Below, piece after piece: positions 1-6,177 of a stretch of 6,177 nt of DNA; position 1 is the first letter of the stretch; each line of letters opens with the position of its first letter. The position numbers were made by a program, and so were the translations under genes. Origin of the DNA: Candidatus Binatia bacterium (lineage in GTDB: Bacteria; Desulfobacterota_B; Binatia; UBA9968); the NCBI GenBank assembly GCA_025922795.1, contig JAICHC010000184.1, positions 1-6,177 on the forward strand, given 5' to 3'. Below the pieces are notes generated by a model. That model had not been told where the DNA came from. It did no database searches and was given only the letters and a program-made list of their open reading frames with translations.

Positions 1-626
1 TGCTGGGCACATTTTTTCTTGCGCTGGCGGGGCTGGATGCGGGCAGCGCGTTTGGCGGGATGGGCTCGAGCCGCGAAGTCGCCCTTGCCGCGCTTGCCGA
101 GCCGACGGTATTGATCGCGATCTTTGGCATCGCTCTGCGCGCCGGCACGACCAGTCTCGATGGAATCATCACGCGCTTTGCCGCCGACCCTCTCTTGATG
201 CTGAACGCGGGCCATTTGCTCGCGTTCTTTGCGTTTTTTATCGTGGCGCTGGCCGAAAACGGGCGTCTGCCTGTCGACAACCCGGCAACTCATCTCGAGC
301 TAACGATGATTCACGAAGCGATGATTTTGGAATATTCCGGCCGTTATCTCGCGCTTGTGGAATGGGCGGCAGGCATGAAGTTGTTTTTGTTCTTGACGTT
401 ATTGTCGAATCTGTTTTTTCCATGGGGCGTCGCGCTGACGAACACGCCCGTCACGCTCTTCACCGCTTTTGTGGCGCTCGCAATCAAACTCGCGTTTTTC
501 GCCGCCGCTATTGCAATGATCGAAACTGCGGTGGCCAAGCTGCGTCTCTTCCGCGTGCCTGAGCTGTTGGCCGGTTCATTCACGATCGCGTTACTGGCCG
601 TTGTGACATCGTTCTTTATCAAGTGA
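1..626 (+). CDS. hyfC: Hydrogenase-4 component C / NuoH-like membrane subunit, 5'-truncated by the window edge
   Basis: This is the integral-membrane anchor of group 4 hydrogenase and Ehr-type complexes, homologous to NuoH of complex I, which joins the peripheral catalytic arm to the ion-pumping arm. The reading frame is open to the left edge (first whole codon at base 3, 207 visible residues), and family-typical sequence (ALAGLDAGSAFGGMGSSRE) lies upstream of the ATG at 60, so that ATG is internal. The family is about 315 residues long, so roughly 100 N-terminal residues are missing. Visible landmarks are AENGRLPVDNPATHLEL near visible residues 84-100, IHEAMILEYSG at 103-113, which corresponds to the acidic cytoplasmic loop of NuoH, and ETAVAKLRLFRVPELL at 174-189 before the last hydrophobic segment. 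The rest is strongly hydrophobic. The stop lies 11 bases before the hyfE start, so the two are probably cotranscribed. Family assignment is secure; HyfC rather than respiratory NuoH is favoured by the DNPATHLEL motif and the neighbours. Confidence 0.93.
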   Translation, partial: LGTFFLALAGLDAGSAFGGMGSSREVALAALAEPTVLIAIFGIALRAGTTSLDGIITRFAADPLLMLNAGHLLAFFAFFIVALAENGRLPVDNPATHLELTMIHEAMILEYSGRYLALVEWAAGMKLFLFLTLLSNLFFPWGVALTNTPVTLFTAFVALAIKLAFFAAAIAMIETAVAKLRLFRVPELLAGSFTIALLAVVTSFFIK

Positions 627-627
627 C

Positions 628-632
628 GGGAG
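628..632 (+). promoter_or_regulatory. Ribosome-binding site that fixes the hyfE start
   Basis: GGGAG lies 5 bases before the ATG at 638, ideal Shine-Dalgarno spacing. It favours that ATG over the in-frame GTG at 623, which overlaps the hyfC stop codon and would place this site inside the coding region. Confidence 0.7.
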
Positions 633-637
633 CTGTT

Positions 638-1297
638 ATGTCCGCTGAAGTTCTGTCCAAGGCCGTCAATCTGTTGTCGTTCGTCGCGCTCGGTTTGACC
701 ATCCTAGTGATTGTCCGACCCAGACTGGAAGGCCAGGTGAGCGCGTTTGGCTTGCAGTCGTTCGTACTCGCGTTACTTTCTGCGTTGATTGCGATTCATA
801 GCGGTAGTCTTGAACTCTTCGGCGTGGGTGTCGTGCTGGTTGTCGTCAAAGGCGTGATGATCCCCCGCGTTCTCAATCGAGCCGTGGCGAAAGTCGGCCT
901 GGCGCGGGTTGCGGCGCCGTATCTCGGGACCGCCCCGGCGCTCATTATCTGCGGGATACTCACGATCATAGCTTTCTACGTAATGACCCCCATCGCCGCC
1001 TCGAATCCTTTGCCCACGGCGGATGCGATCCCGCTGGCGTTCGCAGGCGTCCTGATCGGCTTTTTTATTATGGTCAACCGCCGCCGGGCGGTCACCCAGA
1101 TTCTCGGATTTCTCATGCTGGAGAACGGCATATTTTTACTCGCTCTCCTGGGGACGTACGGCGTGCCGTTCATCGTCGAGATGGGGGTTTTTCTCGATGT
1201 CCTGGTTGCCGTTCTGATCATGGAAGTCTTCGTCTATCGTATCAAGGATAATTTCGACTCCATCGACGTCGGCCAATTGGGAAAATTGAAAGAATGA
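638..1297 (+). CDS. hyfE: Hydrogenase-4 component E (NuoK-like membrane subunit)
   Basis: This is a small membrane subunit of the hydrogenase-4/Ehr family whose C-terminal region resembles NuoK of complex I, part of the ion-translocating arm. From the ATG at 638 it has 219 residues, close to the roughly 216 of E. coli HyfE. It is almost entirely hydrophobic. After a basic loop (NRRR, 147-150) comes LGFLMLENGIFLLAL (156-170), with a membrane Glu at 162 that looks equivalent to a conserved NuoK glutamate. Then follows PFIVEMGVFLDVLVAVLIM (177-195) with Glu181 and Asp187, and a charged tail ending GKLKE. The start is chosen for its Shine-Dalgarno site; an in-frame GTG at 623 would add five residues with no family support. 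The stop overlaps the hyfF start by four bases (ATGA), implying translational coupling. The order C-E-F-G matches hyf-type clusters. Confidence 0.92.
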   Translation: MSAEVLSKAVNLLSFVALGLTILVIVRPRLEGQVSAFGLQSFVLALLSALIAIHSGSLELFGVGVVLVVVKGVMIPRVLNRAVAKVGLARVAAPYLGTAPALIICGILTIIAFYVMTPIAASNPLPTADAIPLAFAGVLIGFFIMVNRRRAVTQILGFLMLENGIFLLALLGTYGVPFIVEMGVFLDVLVAVLIMEVFVYRIKDNFDSIDVGQLGKLKE

Positions 1298-2742
1298 TGC
1301 TGATTGGTTTGCTGTTGATACCGCTCGGTGGGGCGGCGCTGATTGCCCTCTCACGCCGGCGAGCGTTGATGGAACTGTTGCATACTCTGGCGACAACGGC
1401 GACGCTGGGAGCGGGAGCCGAAGCCGTAGCTCAGGTGTACCGCGGTGAAGTGCTCACGGCGGTGGGAGATCTCTTCCGCGTGGACGCACTGTCCGCGCTC
1501 CTGGTCGCGATCATTACTTTCCTCGGCGCGATCGCCGCGATTTATGCGATCGGCTACATCCGCGCAGAATTGGACGGCACGCATCTGCCGCGCGCACGAT
1601 TGTTTTTCGTCCTTTTTCATCTCTTTGTTTTCACGATGTTGGTCGCGGTCACGACCGATAATCTCGGCCTCATGTGGGTCGCCATTGAAGGCACGACCCT
1701 GGCGACGGTCTTTCTGGTCAATTTACGCCACACACACACATCGCTCGAAGCCGCTTACAAATATCTGATTTTGTCGTCCGTGGGCATCGCGCTCGCGTTC
1801 ATCGGCACCGCCCTGGTGTACTATGCCGGTGCCGCCAAGGCCGGCGAAATCGCCGTCAATTGGAGTGCGCTCCGCGCCGCCGCAGGGTCACTCAATCCCG
1901 AAGTGATGCGACTGGCGTTGGTGTTCATCGTCATCGGCTACGGGACGAAGGCAGGGCTTGCCCCGATGCACACTTGGCTACCCGACGCACACAGCGAAGC
2001 GCCTGCGCCGATCAGCGCCCTGATGTCGGGCGTATTGCTCAATGTCGGCCTGTACGCCATGCTGCGCTTCAAAGCCGTGGTCGATGTCGCGGTCGGGCCG
2101 GAATTTGCCGCGGGTTTGTTGATCGGCGTCGGATTGCTGTCGCTTCTGGTTGCGGCGGTTTTCCTGGTTGCACCACGCAATTATAAACGCATGCTCGCCT
2201 ACTCGAGCGTCGAACACATCGGCATCATTTGCCTCGGTTTGGGCTTCGGGGGTTACTGGGGAATTTTCGGCGCGCTTTTGCACGTGGTCAATCATGCCCT
2301 GTCGAAATCACTGCTCTTCATTCTTTCCGGCAACATTCTGCTCAAGTATCACAGCGCGGAAATCGGTGAGGTCCGCGGGCTGTTGCACGCCGCGCCGTGG
2401 ACCGGCGCGCTTTTTCTGGCCGGCACCCTTGCATTGATCGGCTTGCCGCCGTTTGGGCCGTTCATCAGCGAGTTCATCATTTTCCGCGCCGGCCTGGAGA
2501 GTCATCCGTGGGCTGCATCCGCGGGCATGATTTTACTCGTCGTCGTGTTCGGCGGGATGTTGGCGAGCGTCAATCAAATGCTATACGGCGCGCCGTCTGA
2601 AGGGCTGGCGCCCGGCGATGCCTTGCGCCTGTGGCTCGCGCCTATCGCGCTCAATTTCGCGCTCCTGCTCACGTTGGGACTGACGATGCCTCTGTCCTTC
2701 GAAGCCGCGCTCAAGCAAGTGTTGCAAGTGTTGGGAGTATAG
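1294..2742 (+). CDS. hyfF: Hydrogenase-4 component F (NuoM/MrpD-like proton-channel subunit)
   Basis: This polytopic membrane protein of the NuoL/M/N (Proton_antipo_M) family is expected to move protons across the cytoplasmic membrane, driven by the peripheral redox arm. It has 482 residues, somewhat shorter than E. coli HyfF (about 526). Key charged residues of the family's channel are present: Glu132 in LMWVAIEGTTL, Lys219 in GYGTKAGLAPMHTWLPDAH, His330 and His334 with Lys338 in HVVNHALSKSLLF, and Glu393 in GLPPFGPFISEF. A Glu at the last position is typical of NuoM/HyfF-type subunits, where NuoL has Lys. RNYKRMLAYSSVEHIGII is another family hallmark. There is no long C-terminal lateral helix as in NuoL. 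ATG codons at 1294 and 1297 are both possible; the first overlaps the hyfE stop by four bases. Only a weak purine-rich stretch precedes it, so expression probably depends on coupling to hyfE. The stop abuts the hyfG ATG directly. Confidence 0.95.
   Translation: MMLIGLLLIPLGGAALIALSRRRALMELLHTLATTATLGAGAEAVAQVYRGEVLTAVGDLFRVDALSALLVAIITFLGAIAAIYAIGYIRAELDGTHLPRARLFFVLFHLFVFTMLVAVTTDNLGLMWVAIEGTTLATVFLVNLRHTHTSLEAAYKYLILSSVGIALAFIGTALVYYAGAAKAGEIAVNWSALRAAAGSLNPEVMRLALVFIVIGYGTKAGLAPMHTWLPDAHSEAPAPISALMSGVLLNVGLYAMLRFKAVVDVAVGPEFAAGLLIGVGLLSLLVAAVFLVAPRNYKRMLAYSSVEHIGIICLGLGFGGYWGIFGALLHVVNHALSKSLLFILSGNILLKYHSAEIGEVRGLLHAAPWTGALFLAGTLALIGLPPFGPFISEFIIFRAGLESHPWAASAGMILLVVVFGGMLASVNQMLYGAPSEGLAPGDALRLWLAPIALNFALLLTLGLTMPLSFEAALKQVLQVLGV
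2733..2737 (+). promoter_or_regulatory. Ribosome-binding site for hyfG, inside the 3' end of hyfF
   Basis: GGGAG lies within the last codons of hyfF, 5 bases before the hyfG ATG at 2743. The hyfF TAG (2740-2742) touches that ATG, so the same ribosome pool probably serves both genes. Confidence 0.65.
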
Positions 2743-4326
2743 ATGGCGGACCTGGGTGAGTTAGAGCAGCTGCTCTTGGCCGCCAATCTGAATCTGAGCG
2801 GCATCGAAAGGAACACGCCACGCGAGTTACGAGTCTCCGTGCCGCGGGAGAGACTCGAAAGATTCGCCGATTACTTGCGTGCGCTGAACCATGCGCGTCC
2901 TGAAGTCATCCTCGCTGAGGATACCCGGTCGGAACGCGGCAGTTTCACGTTGCGCTATATTTTTGCGCTGGAGCGCGTCTCGGAATTGGTCGTCGCCTCC
3001 GTCCAAGTGCCGGCAGTGGATCCTGTCTTCCCATCGCTCGCCACCCGATGGTATCTCGCCAGCCGCTTCGAGCGCGAAATCCATGATCTGTTCGGACTAG
3101 TCCCGACCGGCCATCCCGATTTGCGCCGTTTACCGTTGCACCAATTTTGGCCGGCGGATTATCATCCGATGTTGAAAGACGCGACGGTTCGCCAAGATTT
3201 TTCCGATGACGGCGAGCCCTATCCCTTTCGCCGGGTCGAAGGGGAAGGCGTCTACGAGATCACCGTCGGCCCAGTCCACGCCGGCATTATCGAGCCGGGA
3301 CATTTTCGTTTCAGCGTCGAAGGTGAAACGATAATCAATCTCGAATCGCGCATGTATTTCGTTCACAAAGGAGTTGAGAAACTTTTTGAGTCAACCACGC
3401 TCGACCGGGGGCTCAAACTTGCCGAGCGAATATCTGGCGATTCGAGCGTGGCGCATGCCCTGGCCTACTGCCAAGCCGTCGAGTCGCTCGCCGGGGTGAC
3501 GATTCCAGAGCGCGCGGCTTACCTGCGCGTGGTCCTGCTCGAACTCGAGCGGCTTTATAATCATATCGCCGACGTGGGCGCTATTTGCACGGACACAGGT
3601 TTCGCGGTCGCCAACGCGCACGCGCTTCGCTTGCGCGAAGACCTTCTGCGTCTCAACGCGCGTTTGGTGGGACACCGGCTTTTGCGCGGGTCGTTAATCC
3701 CCGGCGGAGTCGCTCGCGATTTTGGCCCGGAGCAGATTGCAGTTACCCGCGATGCAATTCCTCGGATCATTGCCGATTTCGAGGAAATCGTCGAGATCGC
3801 AACCCACAACGGTTTGGTTCTTGATCGTTTGCACGGTACCGGATGCTTGAACCTTCAGACGGCGCGGGAGATGCAGGTCGTCGGCGTGCCCGCGCGCGCG
3901 AGCGGCATCGATGAGGATGCGCGCCGAGACCATCCTTTCGCCGCCTATGCCGCGCTCAAGCCGCGCGTCTCGGTCTATCGAGAGGGCGATGTGTGGGCGC
4001 GCTTGATGGTGCGCGTGGAAGAAGCTTGTGAGGCGGCGCGCTTGATCGCTGCCGCGCTCGAGGCACTGCCACAAGGCAATCTCGAGGTGCCGACGGCCGA
4101 CTTGCCTGAAGGGGAAGGAGCGTTCGGATTGGTGGAAGGCTGGCGCGGTCCCATCTGGCACTGGATCGTTGCAGGAGAACGCAATCAGCTTAGGCGGGTC
4201 AAGATCAAAGACCCTTCCTTCGCCAACTGGCCGGCGCTTAATTACGCGATCCTGGAAAACATCGTGCCGGATTTCCCGCTTGTAAATAAAAGTTTCAATC
4301 TATCTTACGCAGGAAACGATCTTTAG
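2743..4326 (+). CDS. hyfG: HyfG-like fused NuoC/NuoD-type large subunit lacking all NiFe-binding cysteines (Ehr type)
   Basis: This is the peripheral cytoplasmic subunit of a hydrogenase-4-like complex, 527 residues (E. coli HyfG and HycE are somewhat longer). Residues about 1-150 form a NuoC-like domain with the signature EREIHDLFGL (110-119) followed by GHPDLRRLPL. From about 165 a NuoD/hydrogenase-large-subunit domain begins, with GPVHAGIIEPGHF at 176-188. In true NiFe hydrogenases the next motif reads R-I-C-G-x-C; here residues 229-234 are RISGDS, so both cysteines are serine (231, 234), while His238 is kept. The C-terminal DPCxxC motif reads DPSFAN (490-495), so both of those cysteines are lost too. 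The His/Arg that normally follows DPCxxC at the maturation-protease site is Ala498. The C terminus PLVNKSFNLSYAGNDL is typical of HyfG-like proteins. It is therefore not expected to make or use H2. The known description that fits is an energy-converting-hydrogenase-related (Ehr) large subunit; its electron donor and acceptor are unknown. The usual partner HyfI does not follow. Confidence 0.93.
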   Translation: MADLGELEQLLLAANLNLSGIERNTPRELRVSVPRERLERFADYLRALNHARPEVILAEDTRSERGSFTLRYIFALERVSELVVASVQVPAVDPVFPSLATRWYLASRFEREIHDLFGLVPTGHPDLRRLPLHQFWPADYHPMLKDATVRQDFSDDGEPYPFRRVEGEGVYEITVGPVHAGIIEPGHFRFSVEGETIINLESRMYFVHKGVEKLFESTTLDRGLKLAERISGDSSVAHALAYCQAVESLAGVTIPERAAYLRVVLLELERLYNHIADVGAICTDTGFAVANAHALRLREDLLRLNARLVGHRLLRGSLIPGGVARDFGPEQIAVTRDAIPRIIADFEEIVEIATHNGLVLDRLHGTGCLNLQTAREMQVVGVPARASGIDEDARRDHPFAAYAALKPRVSVYREGDVWARLMVRVEEACEAARLIAAALEALPQGNLEVPTADLPEGEGAFGLVEGWRGPIWHWIVAGERNQLRRVKIKDPSFANWPALNYAILENIVPDFPLVNKSFNLSYAGNDL

Positions 4327-4327
4327 A

Positions 4328-4378
4328 ATGTCGAACGCAACTTGGTTGAATGGTGCCGCAGAAAGCGCAAAACACTGA
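4328..4378 (+). pseudogene. 16-codon frame after hyfG, possible remnant of the hyfI start
   Basis: An ATG one base after the hyfG stop opens a frame encoding MSNATWLNGAAESAKH and a TGA. It sits where the NuoB-like small-subunit gene (hyfI) commonly begins, and its first few residues could be a HyfI-like N terminus. The frame is closed by the first copy of the AAACACTGACC repeat. AGGA at 4311-4314 is 13 bases from the ATG, rather far for a good ribosome-binding site. No NuoB domain or cysteine is present. Seen: position, length and closure by the repeat. Inferred: that it is a remnant. It could equally be a chance frame. Confidence 0.2.
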
Positions 4379-4412
4379 CCTCTGCGGGTCACCTGCTGCA
4401 CAAACACTGACC
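4370..4412 (+). repeat. 11-bp direct repeat in the convergent intergenic region
   Basis: AAACACTGACC occurs exactly at 4370-4380 and 4402-4412, a 32-bp period. Its core TGACC recurs at 4422-4426 inside the 3' end of the neighbouring minus-strand gene, and its complement GGTCA lies at 4387-4391, forming TGACC-TCTGCG-GGTCA with the first copy. Closely spaced copies of a short word like this are seen at IS21-type element ends (multiple terminal repeats) and at multimeric protein-binding sites. No transposase is present, so the nature of the repeat is undecided. The whole gene-free gap, 4327-4416, contains nothing else recognisable, and no U-tract terminator. Confidence 0.6.
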
Positions 4413-4416
4413 ACGA

Positions 4417-5526
4417 TTACCTGACCAGACGCTGCAGCTTTTGCTTGTTAACTTCGATTCCGTGTCCCGCGCTCATCGGCGGAAATGCTTTCCCCCGGCG
4501 TACCGGAATTGGCCCAAAAACATCCTGCTCTCCGAGGCGTAAAAAGCCGGTCATTTCGCCGCCGGGTTGGGCATTCTTGAGCGCGCAATGAAGGTGCATT
4601 TCGGCGGCGGAAAGAATCGTCGTGCACGCGCTGCCCTGGCCGATGACAACCGGCAATCCTTTGGCGCCGACCACCGCCGCGACTTCGCGGGCGCGCTCGA
4701 ACCCGCCGATGTGCGTGAGCTTGATCTTCAATAGATCCGCCGCTCGCTCTTCGAGCACGGCCAGAGCGTCATCCGCAGAGCTGACGCTTTCTTGAGCGGC
4801 GATGGGGACACCGACCGCGTGGCGCAACTCGGCGAGGCTTTTAAGATCGCCGCGCTGCAGCGGTTGCTCGGCGTCGCTAATGTCGAATTGGCTCAGCTCG
4901 TTCAAGACTGCGCGAGCGTCGACAAATGAATACGCCGCATTGCCGTCGACCCGGATGGACGCATCGTCCCCTAACGTTTGTCGAACCGCGCGCACGCGTT
5001 CGATATCCTTCCGATGATCTTGCTGGCCGATCTTGATTTTGAATTTTCGAAAACCCTCTTCTGCGAGTTGCCGCGCGCGCACTCCGATGGCTTCCGGACC
5101 GAGATCCATGCCCAGGCCGCCGACAAGCTCGATTTCTCGCCGATAGGGTCCGCCGAGAAGGCGGCACAGCGGCAGCCGGTAAAATTTTCCCAAGACGTCG
5201 AAGATCGCGATCTCGATCGCCGCTTTCGTGATCGGATGGCCGTATCGAATTCCATGAAGCTTACTCACGGCGCCGCCGGTTTCTTCGAGATCCATGCCGA
5301 TGAGCGCCGGCGCGAAATATTCTCGCGTCATGATGTCCATCGTCTCGAGCGTCTCGTAGGCATTACCCGGCCGGCCCTGGGTGGCTTCACCCCAGCCTTC
5401 ACTACCGTTGTCGGTCTCTACCCGGACGATCAAAGAGCGGCAGTCTTCGAGAAAGCCGGCGGCGCCGCCGTAGATCTCTTTGATCGGCAGCACCACCGGA
5501 TACGTATCAACGGCGGTGATCTTCAT
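4417..5526 (-). CDS. Enolase-superfamily enzyme, muconate-lactonizing/mandelate-racemase group
   Basis: This is a 369-residue cytoplasmic enzyme of the MLE/MR group, about the usual length. These enzymes abstract the proton alpha to a carboxylate and stabilise the Mg-bound enolate, giving racemases, epimerases, cycloisomerases or dehydratases. The N-terminal capping domain spans about 1-120 and the barrel follows. The KxK motif is Lys163/Lys165 in FKIKIG. Metal ligands by family position are Asp194 in RVDGN and Glu220 in AEQP. The strand-6 lysine is Lys269 in LKIKLTHIGG, giving the two-lysine layout of the MLE subgroup. QGSACTTILSAAEMHLHCAL (297-316) is the C-terminal barrel signature. Oddity: where MLE relatives have ADES, this protein has AAQES (243-247), so Gln245 replaces the usual third metal-ligand Asp; Glu246 might take over. 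The start ATG overlaps the upstream MmgE/PrpD-like stop by four bases and has no clear ribosome-binding site, suggesting coupled translation. The substrate is not identifiable. Confidence 0.9.
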   Translation of the reverse strand: MKITAVDTYPVVLPIKEIYGGAAGFLEDCRSLIVRVETDNGSEGWGEATQGRPGNAYETLETMDIMTREYFAPALIGMDLEETGGAVSKLHGIRYGHPITKAAIEIAIFDVLGKFYRLPLCRLLGGPYRREIELVGGLGMDLGPEAIGVRARQLAEEGFRKFKIKIGQQDHRKDIERVRAVRQTLGDDASIRVDGNAAYSFVDARAVLNELSQFDISDAEQPLQRGDLKSLAELRHAVGVPIAAQESVSSADDALAVLEERAADLLKIKLTHIGGFERAREVAAVVGAKGLPVVIGQGSACTTILSAAEMHLHCALKNAQPGGEMTGFLRLGEQDVFGPIPVRRGKAFPPMSAGHGIEVNKQKLQRLVR

Positions 5527-6177
5527 GCCGCGCCGCGCAGTAAAGCGCCGATCGACGAGACATCGTCCATCTTTTCCAGCGTATTCACCGTCTCGACCAA
5601 GCGCTCGAGCTGTCGTTCGGACAAAATCGCGCGGGTCAACTTGCGTGCCTTGTCTTCGACTTCGACCTGGCTCATTGGATTGCGCGGAGTGCCTTTGAAA
5701 TGGATGACCAGCTTGGACGGCCGCTTTTGGTTGATCAGAGCGACGCTCACGCGCGCGGCGCGGTCCCAGCCTTTCTCTTCGATTTCACGATCGACTTTGA
5801 GACGCACCTTGCGCATCATCGCAAGAATTTTTTTGTCCTTGAGCTTGTTCTCGTTAAACGATTCGGGATCGGTCGGATCAGCGTAAAGGCTGAGCGCGAC
5901 GCAAAACGGTATGCTGTACTGGGCCATCATCAAATCCTTCGGTTGGTAGATGGCATGATGGGTCACGAGTTTCTCGATGCCGCTGACGATGATTGCACGA
6001 ACTTCTTCCGGAGTGAAACCGATCTCGGTTCGTAGCATTTGCAGCGCCTCGATCGGCGCGTGCGCGTTGATATGGCACGCGCAGCGCTTGATGCCGATAT
6101 TCAAGGTCTCGAATGCGCGCCCCAATCGGTGAGTAAGATAAGAAAGCTTGGGCGAATCGGAAAAAGTCTGGCAAAAA
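5523..6177 (-). CDS. MmgE/PrpD-family protein, C-terminal part (5' end outside the window)
   Basis: The family includes 2-methylcitrate dehydratase (PrpD), cis-aconitate decarboxylase and iminodisuccinate epimerase, all acting on small di- or tricarboxylates in the cytoplasm. The frame is open to the right edge (217 visible residues). The residues upstream of the TTG at 6123-6125, CQTFSDSPKLSYLTHR, still read as family-like sequence, so that TTG is not the start. Full-length members are about 450 residues, so roughly half is missing. The visible part begins near the segment LGRAFETLNIGIKRCACHINAHAPIEAL, the family's conserved 'K-x-x-x-C' then 'HA-x-x-AL' region (Lys30, Cys34 and His39 in visible numbering). 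Later come QPKDLMMAQYSIPFCVAL (visible 78-95), matching the conserved 'P.....AQFS.PY..A' motif, and the C-terminal regulatory-looking helices. It shares an ATGA overlap with the downstream MLE-type gene, so the two form an operon. The exact reaction cannot be told. Confidence 0.88.
   Translation of the reverse strand, partial: FCQTFSDSPKLSYLTHRLGRAFETLNIGIKRCACHINAHAPIEALQMLRTEIGFTPEEVRAIIVSGIEKLVTHHAIYQPKDLMMAQYSIPFCVALSLYADPTDPESFNENKLKDKKILAMMRKVRLKVDREIEEKGWDRAARVSVALINQKRPSKLVIHFKGTPRNPMSQVEVEDKARKLTRAILSERQLERLVETVNTLEKMDDVSSIGALLRGAA

Noticed and set aside
60..62. ATG at 60 as the start of the NuoH-like gene
   Set aside because: The frame is open to the left edge and the upstream residues match the family (LDAGSAFGG), so the gene begins outside the window.
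1729..1740. (CA)6 run as a phase-variation tract
   Set aside because: It encodes HTHT in a loop of hyfF and the frame is intact. Six dinucleotide units in a GC-rich gene is weak evidence for switching.
3694..4161. 155-codon minus-strand open frame inside hyfG
   Set aside because: It lies fully antisense to the conserved NuoD-like domain and has no domain or ribosome-binding support.
2743..4326. Annotation as an active hydrogenase or formate hydrogenlyase large subunit
   Set aside because: All four NiFe-binding cysteines and the processing-site residue are missing, so general similarity to HycE/HyfG does not support H2 chemistry.
4376..4391. TGACC-TCTGCG-GGTCA hairpin as a terminator
   Set aside because: The stem is only 5 bp and no run of T follows on either strand; it is better viewed as part of the TGACC repeat cluster.
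4978..5886. 302-codon plus-strand open frame
   Set aside because: It is antisense to two well-supported minus-strand genes, has no recognisable domain, and its composition is what GC-rich antisense frames give.
6123..6125. TTG at 6125 (minus strand) as the start of the MmgE/PrpD-like gene
   Set aside because: The frame continues to the right edge with family-like sequence, and a 200-residue protein would be only the C-terminal half.

Overview
The window is a fairly GC-rich bacterial segment with tightly packed genes: ATGA overlaps, a zero-base gap and short ribosome-binding gaps. No tRNA, rRNA, CRISPR array or intact insertion sequence is visible. The lineage cannot be fixed from the sequence. 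An Ehr-type (hydrogenase-4-like) cluster beside acid-metabolism enzymes would suit many environmental Gram-negative or candidate-phylum bacteria.

Positions 1-4326 (+ strand) carry the distal part of a hydrogenase-4/complex-I-like operon: hyfC (NuoH-like membrane anchor, 5' end outside the window), hyfE (NuoK-like C-terminal region), hyfF (NuoM-like proton-channel subunit) and hyfG (fused NuoC + NuoD-like 'large subunit'). The membrane subunits keep the charged residues expected of a proton-translocating arm. The large subunit, however, has lost all four cysteines that bind the NiFe centre in true hydrogenases (they are Ser231, Ser234, Ser492 and Asn495). The encoded machine is therefore best described as an energy-converting-hydrogenase-related (Ehr) complex of unknown electron chemistry, not a hydrogenase.

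Positions 4327-4416 form a short junction between the two convergent gene groups. The NuoB-like small subunit (hyfI), which commonly follows hyfG, is not there. Instead there is a 16-codon reading frame just after the hyfG stop, followed by a cluster of TGACC/GGTCA words that includes an exact 11-bp direct repeat with a 32-bp period. This may be the scar of an insertion, deletion or assembly join.

Positions 4417-6177 (- strand) hold two genes sharing an ATGA stop/start: the C-terminal part of an MmgE/PrpD-family enzyme (its 5' end outside the window) and, downstream, an enolase-superfamily enzyme of the muconate-lactonizing/mandelate-racemase group. They probably act together on a small carboxylic acid, but the substrate cannot be read from the sequence. 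No functional link between them and the hyf-like operon is evident.
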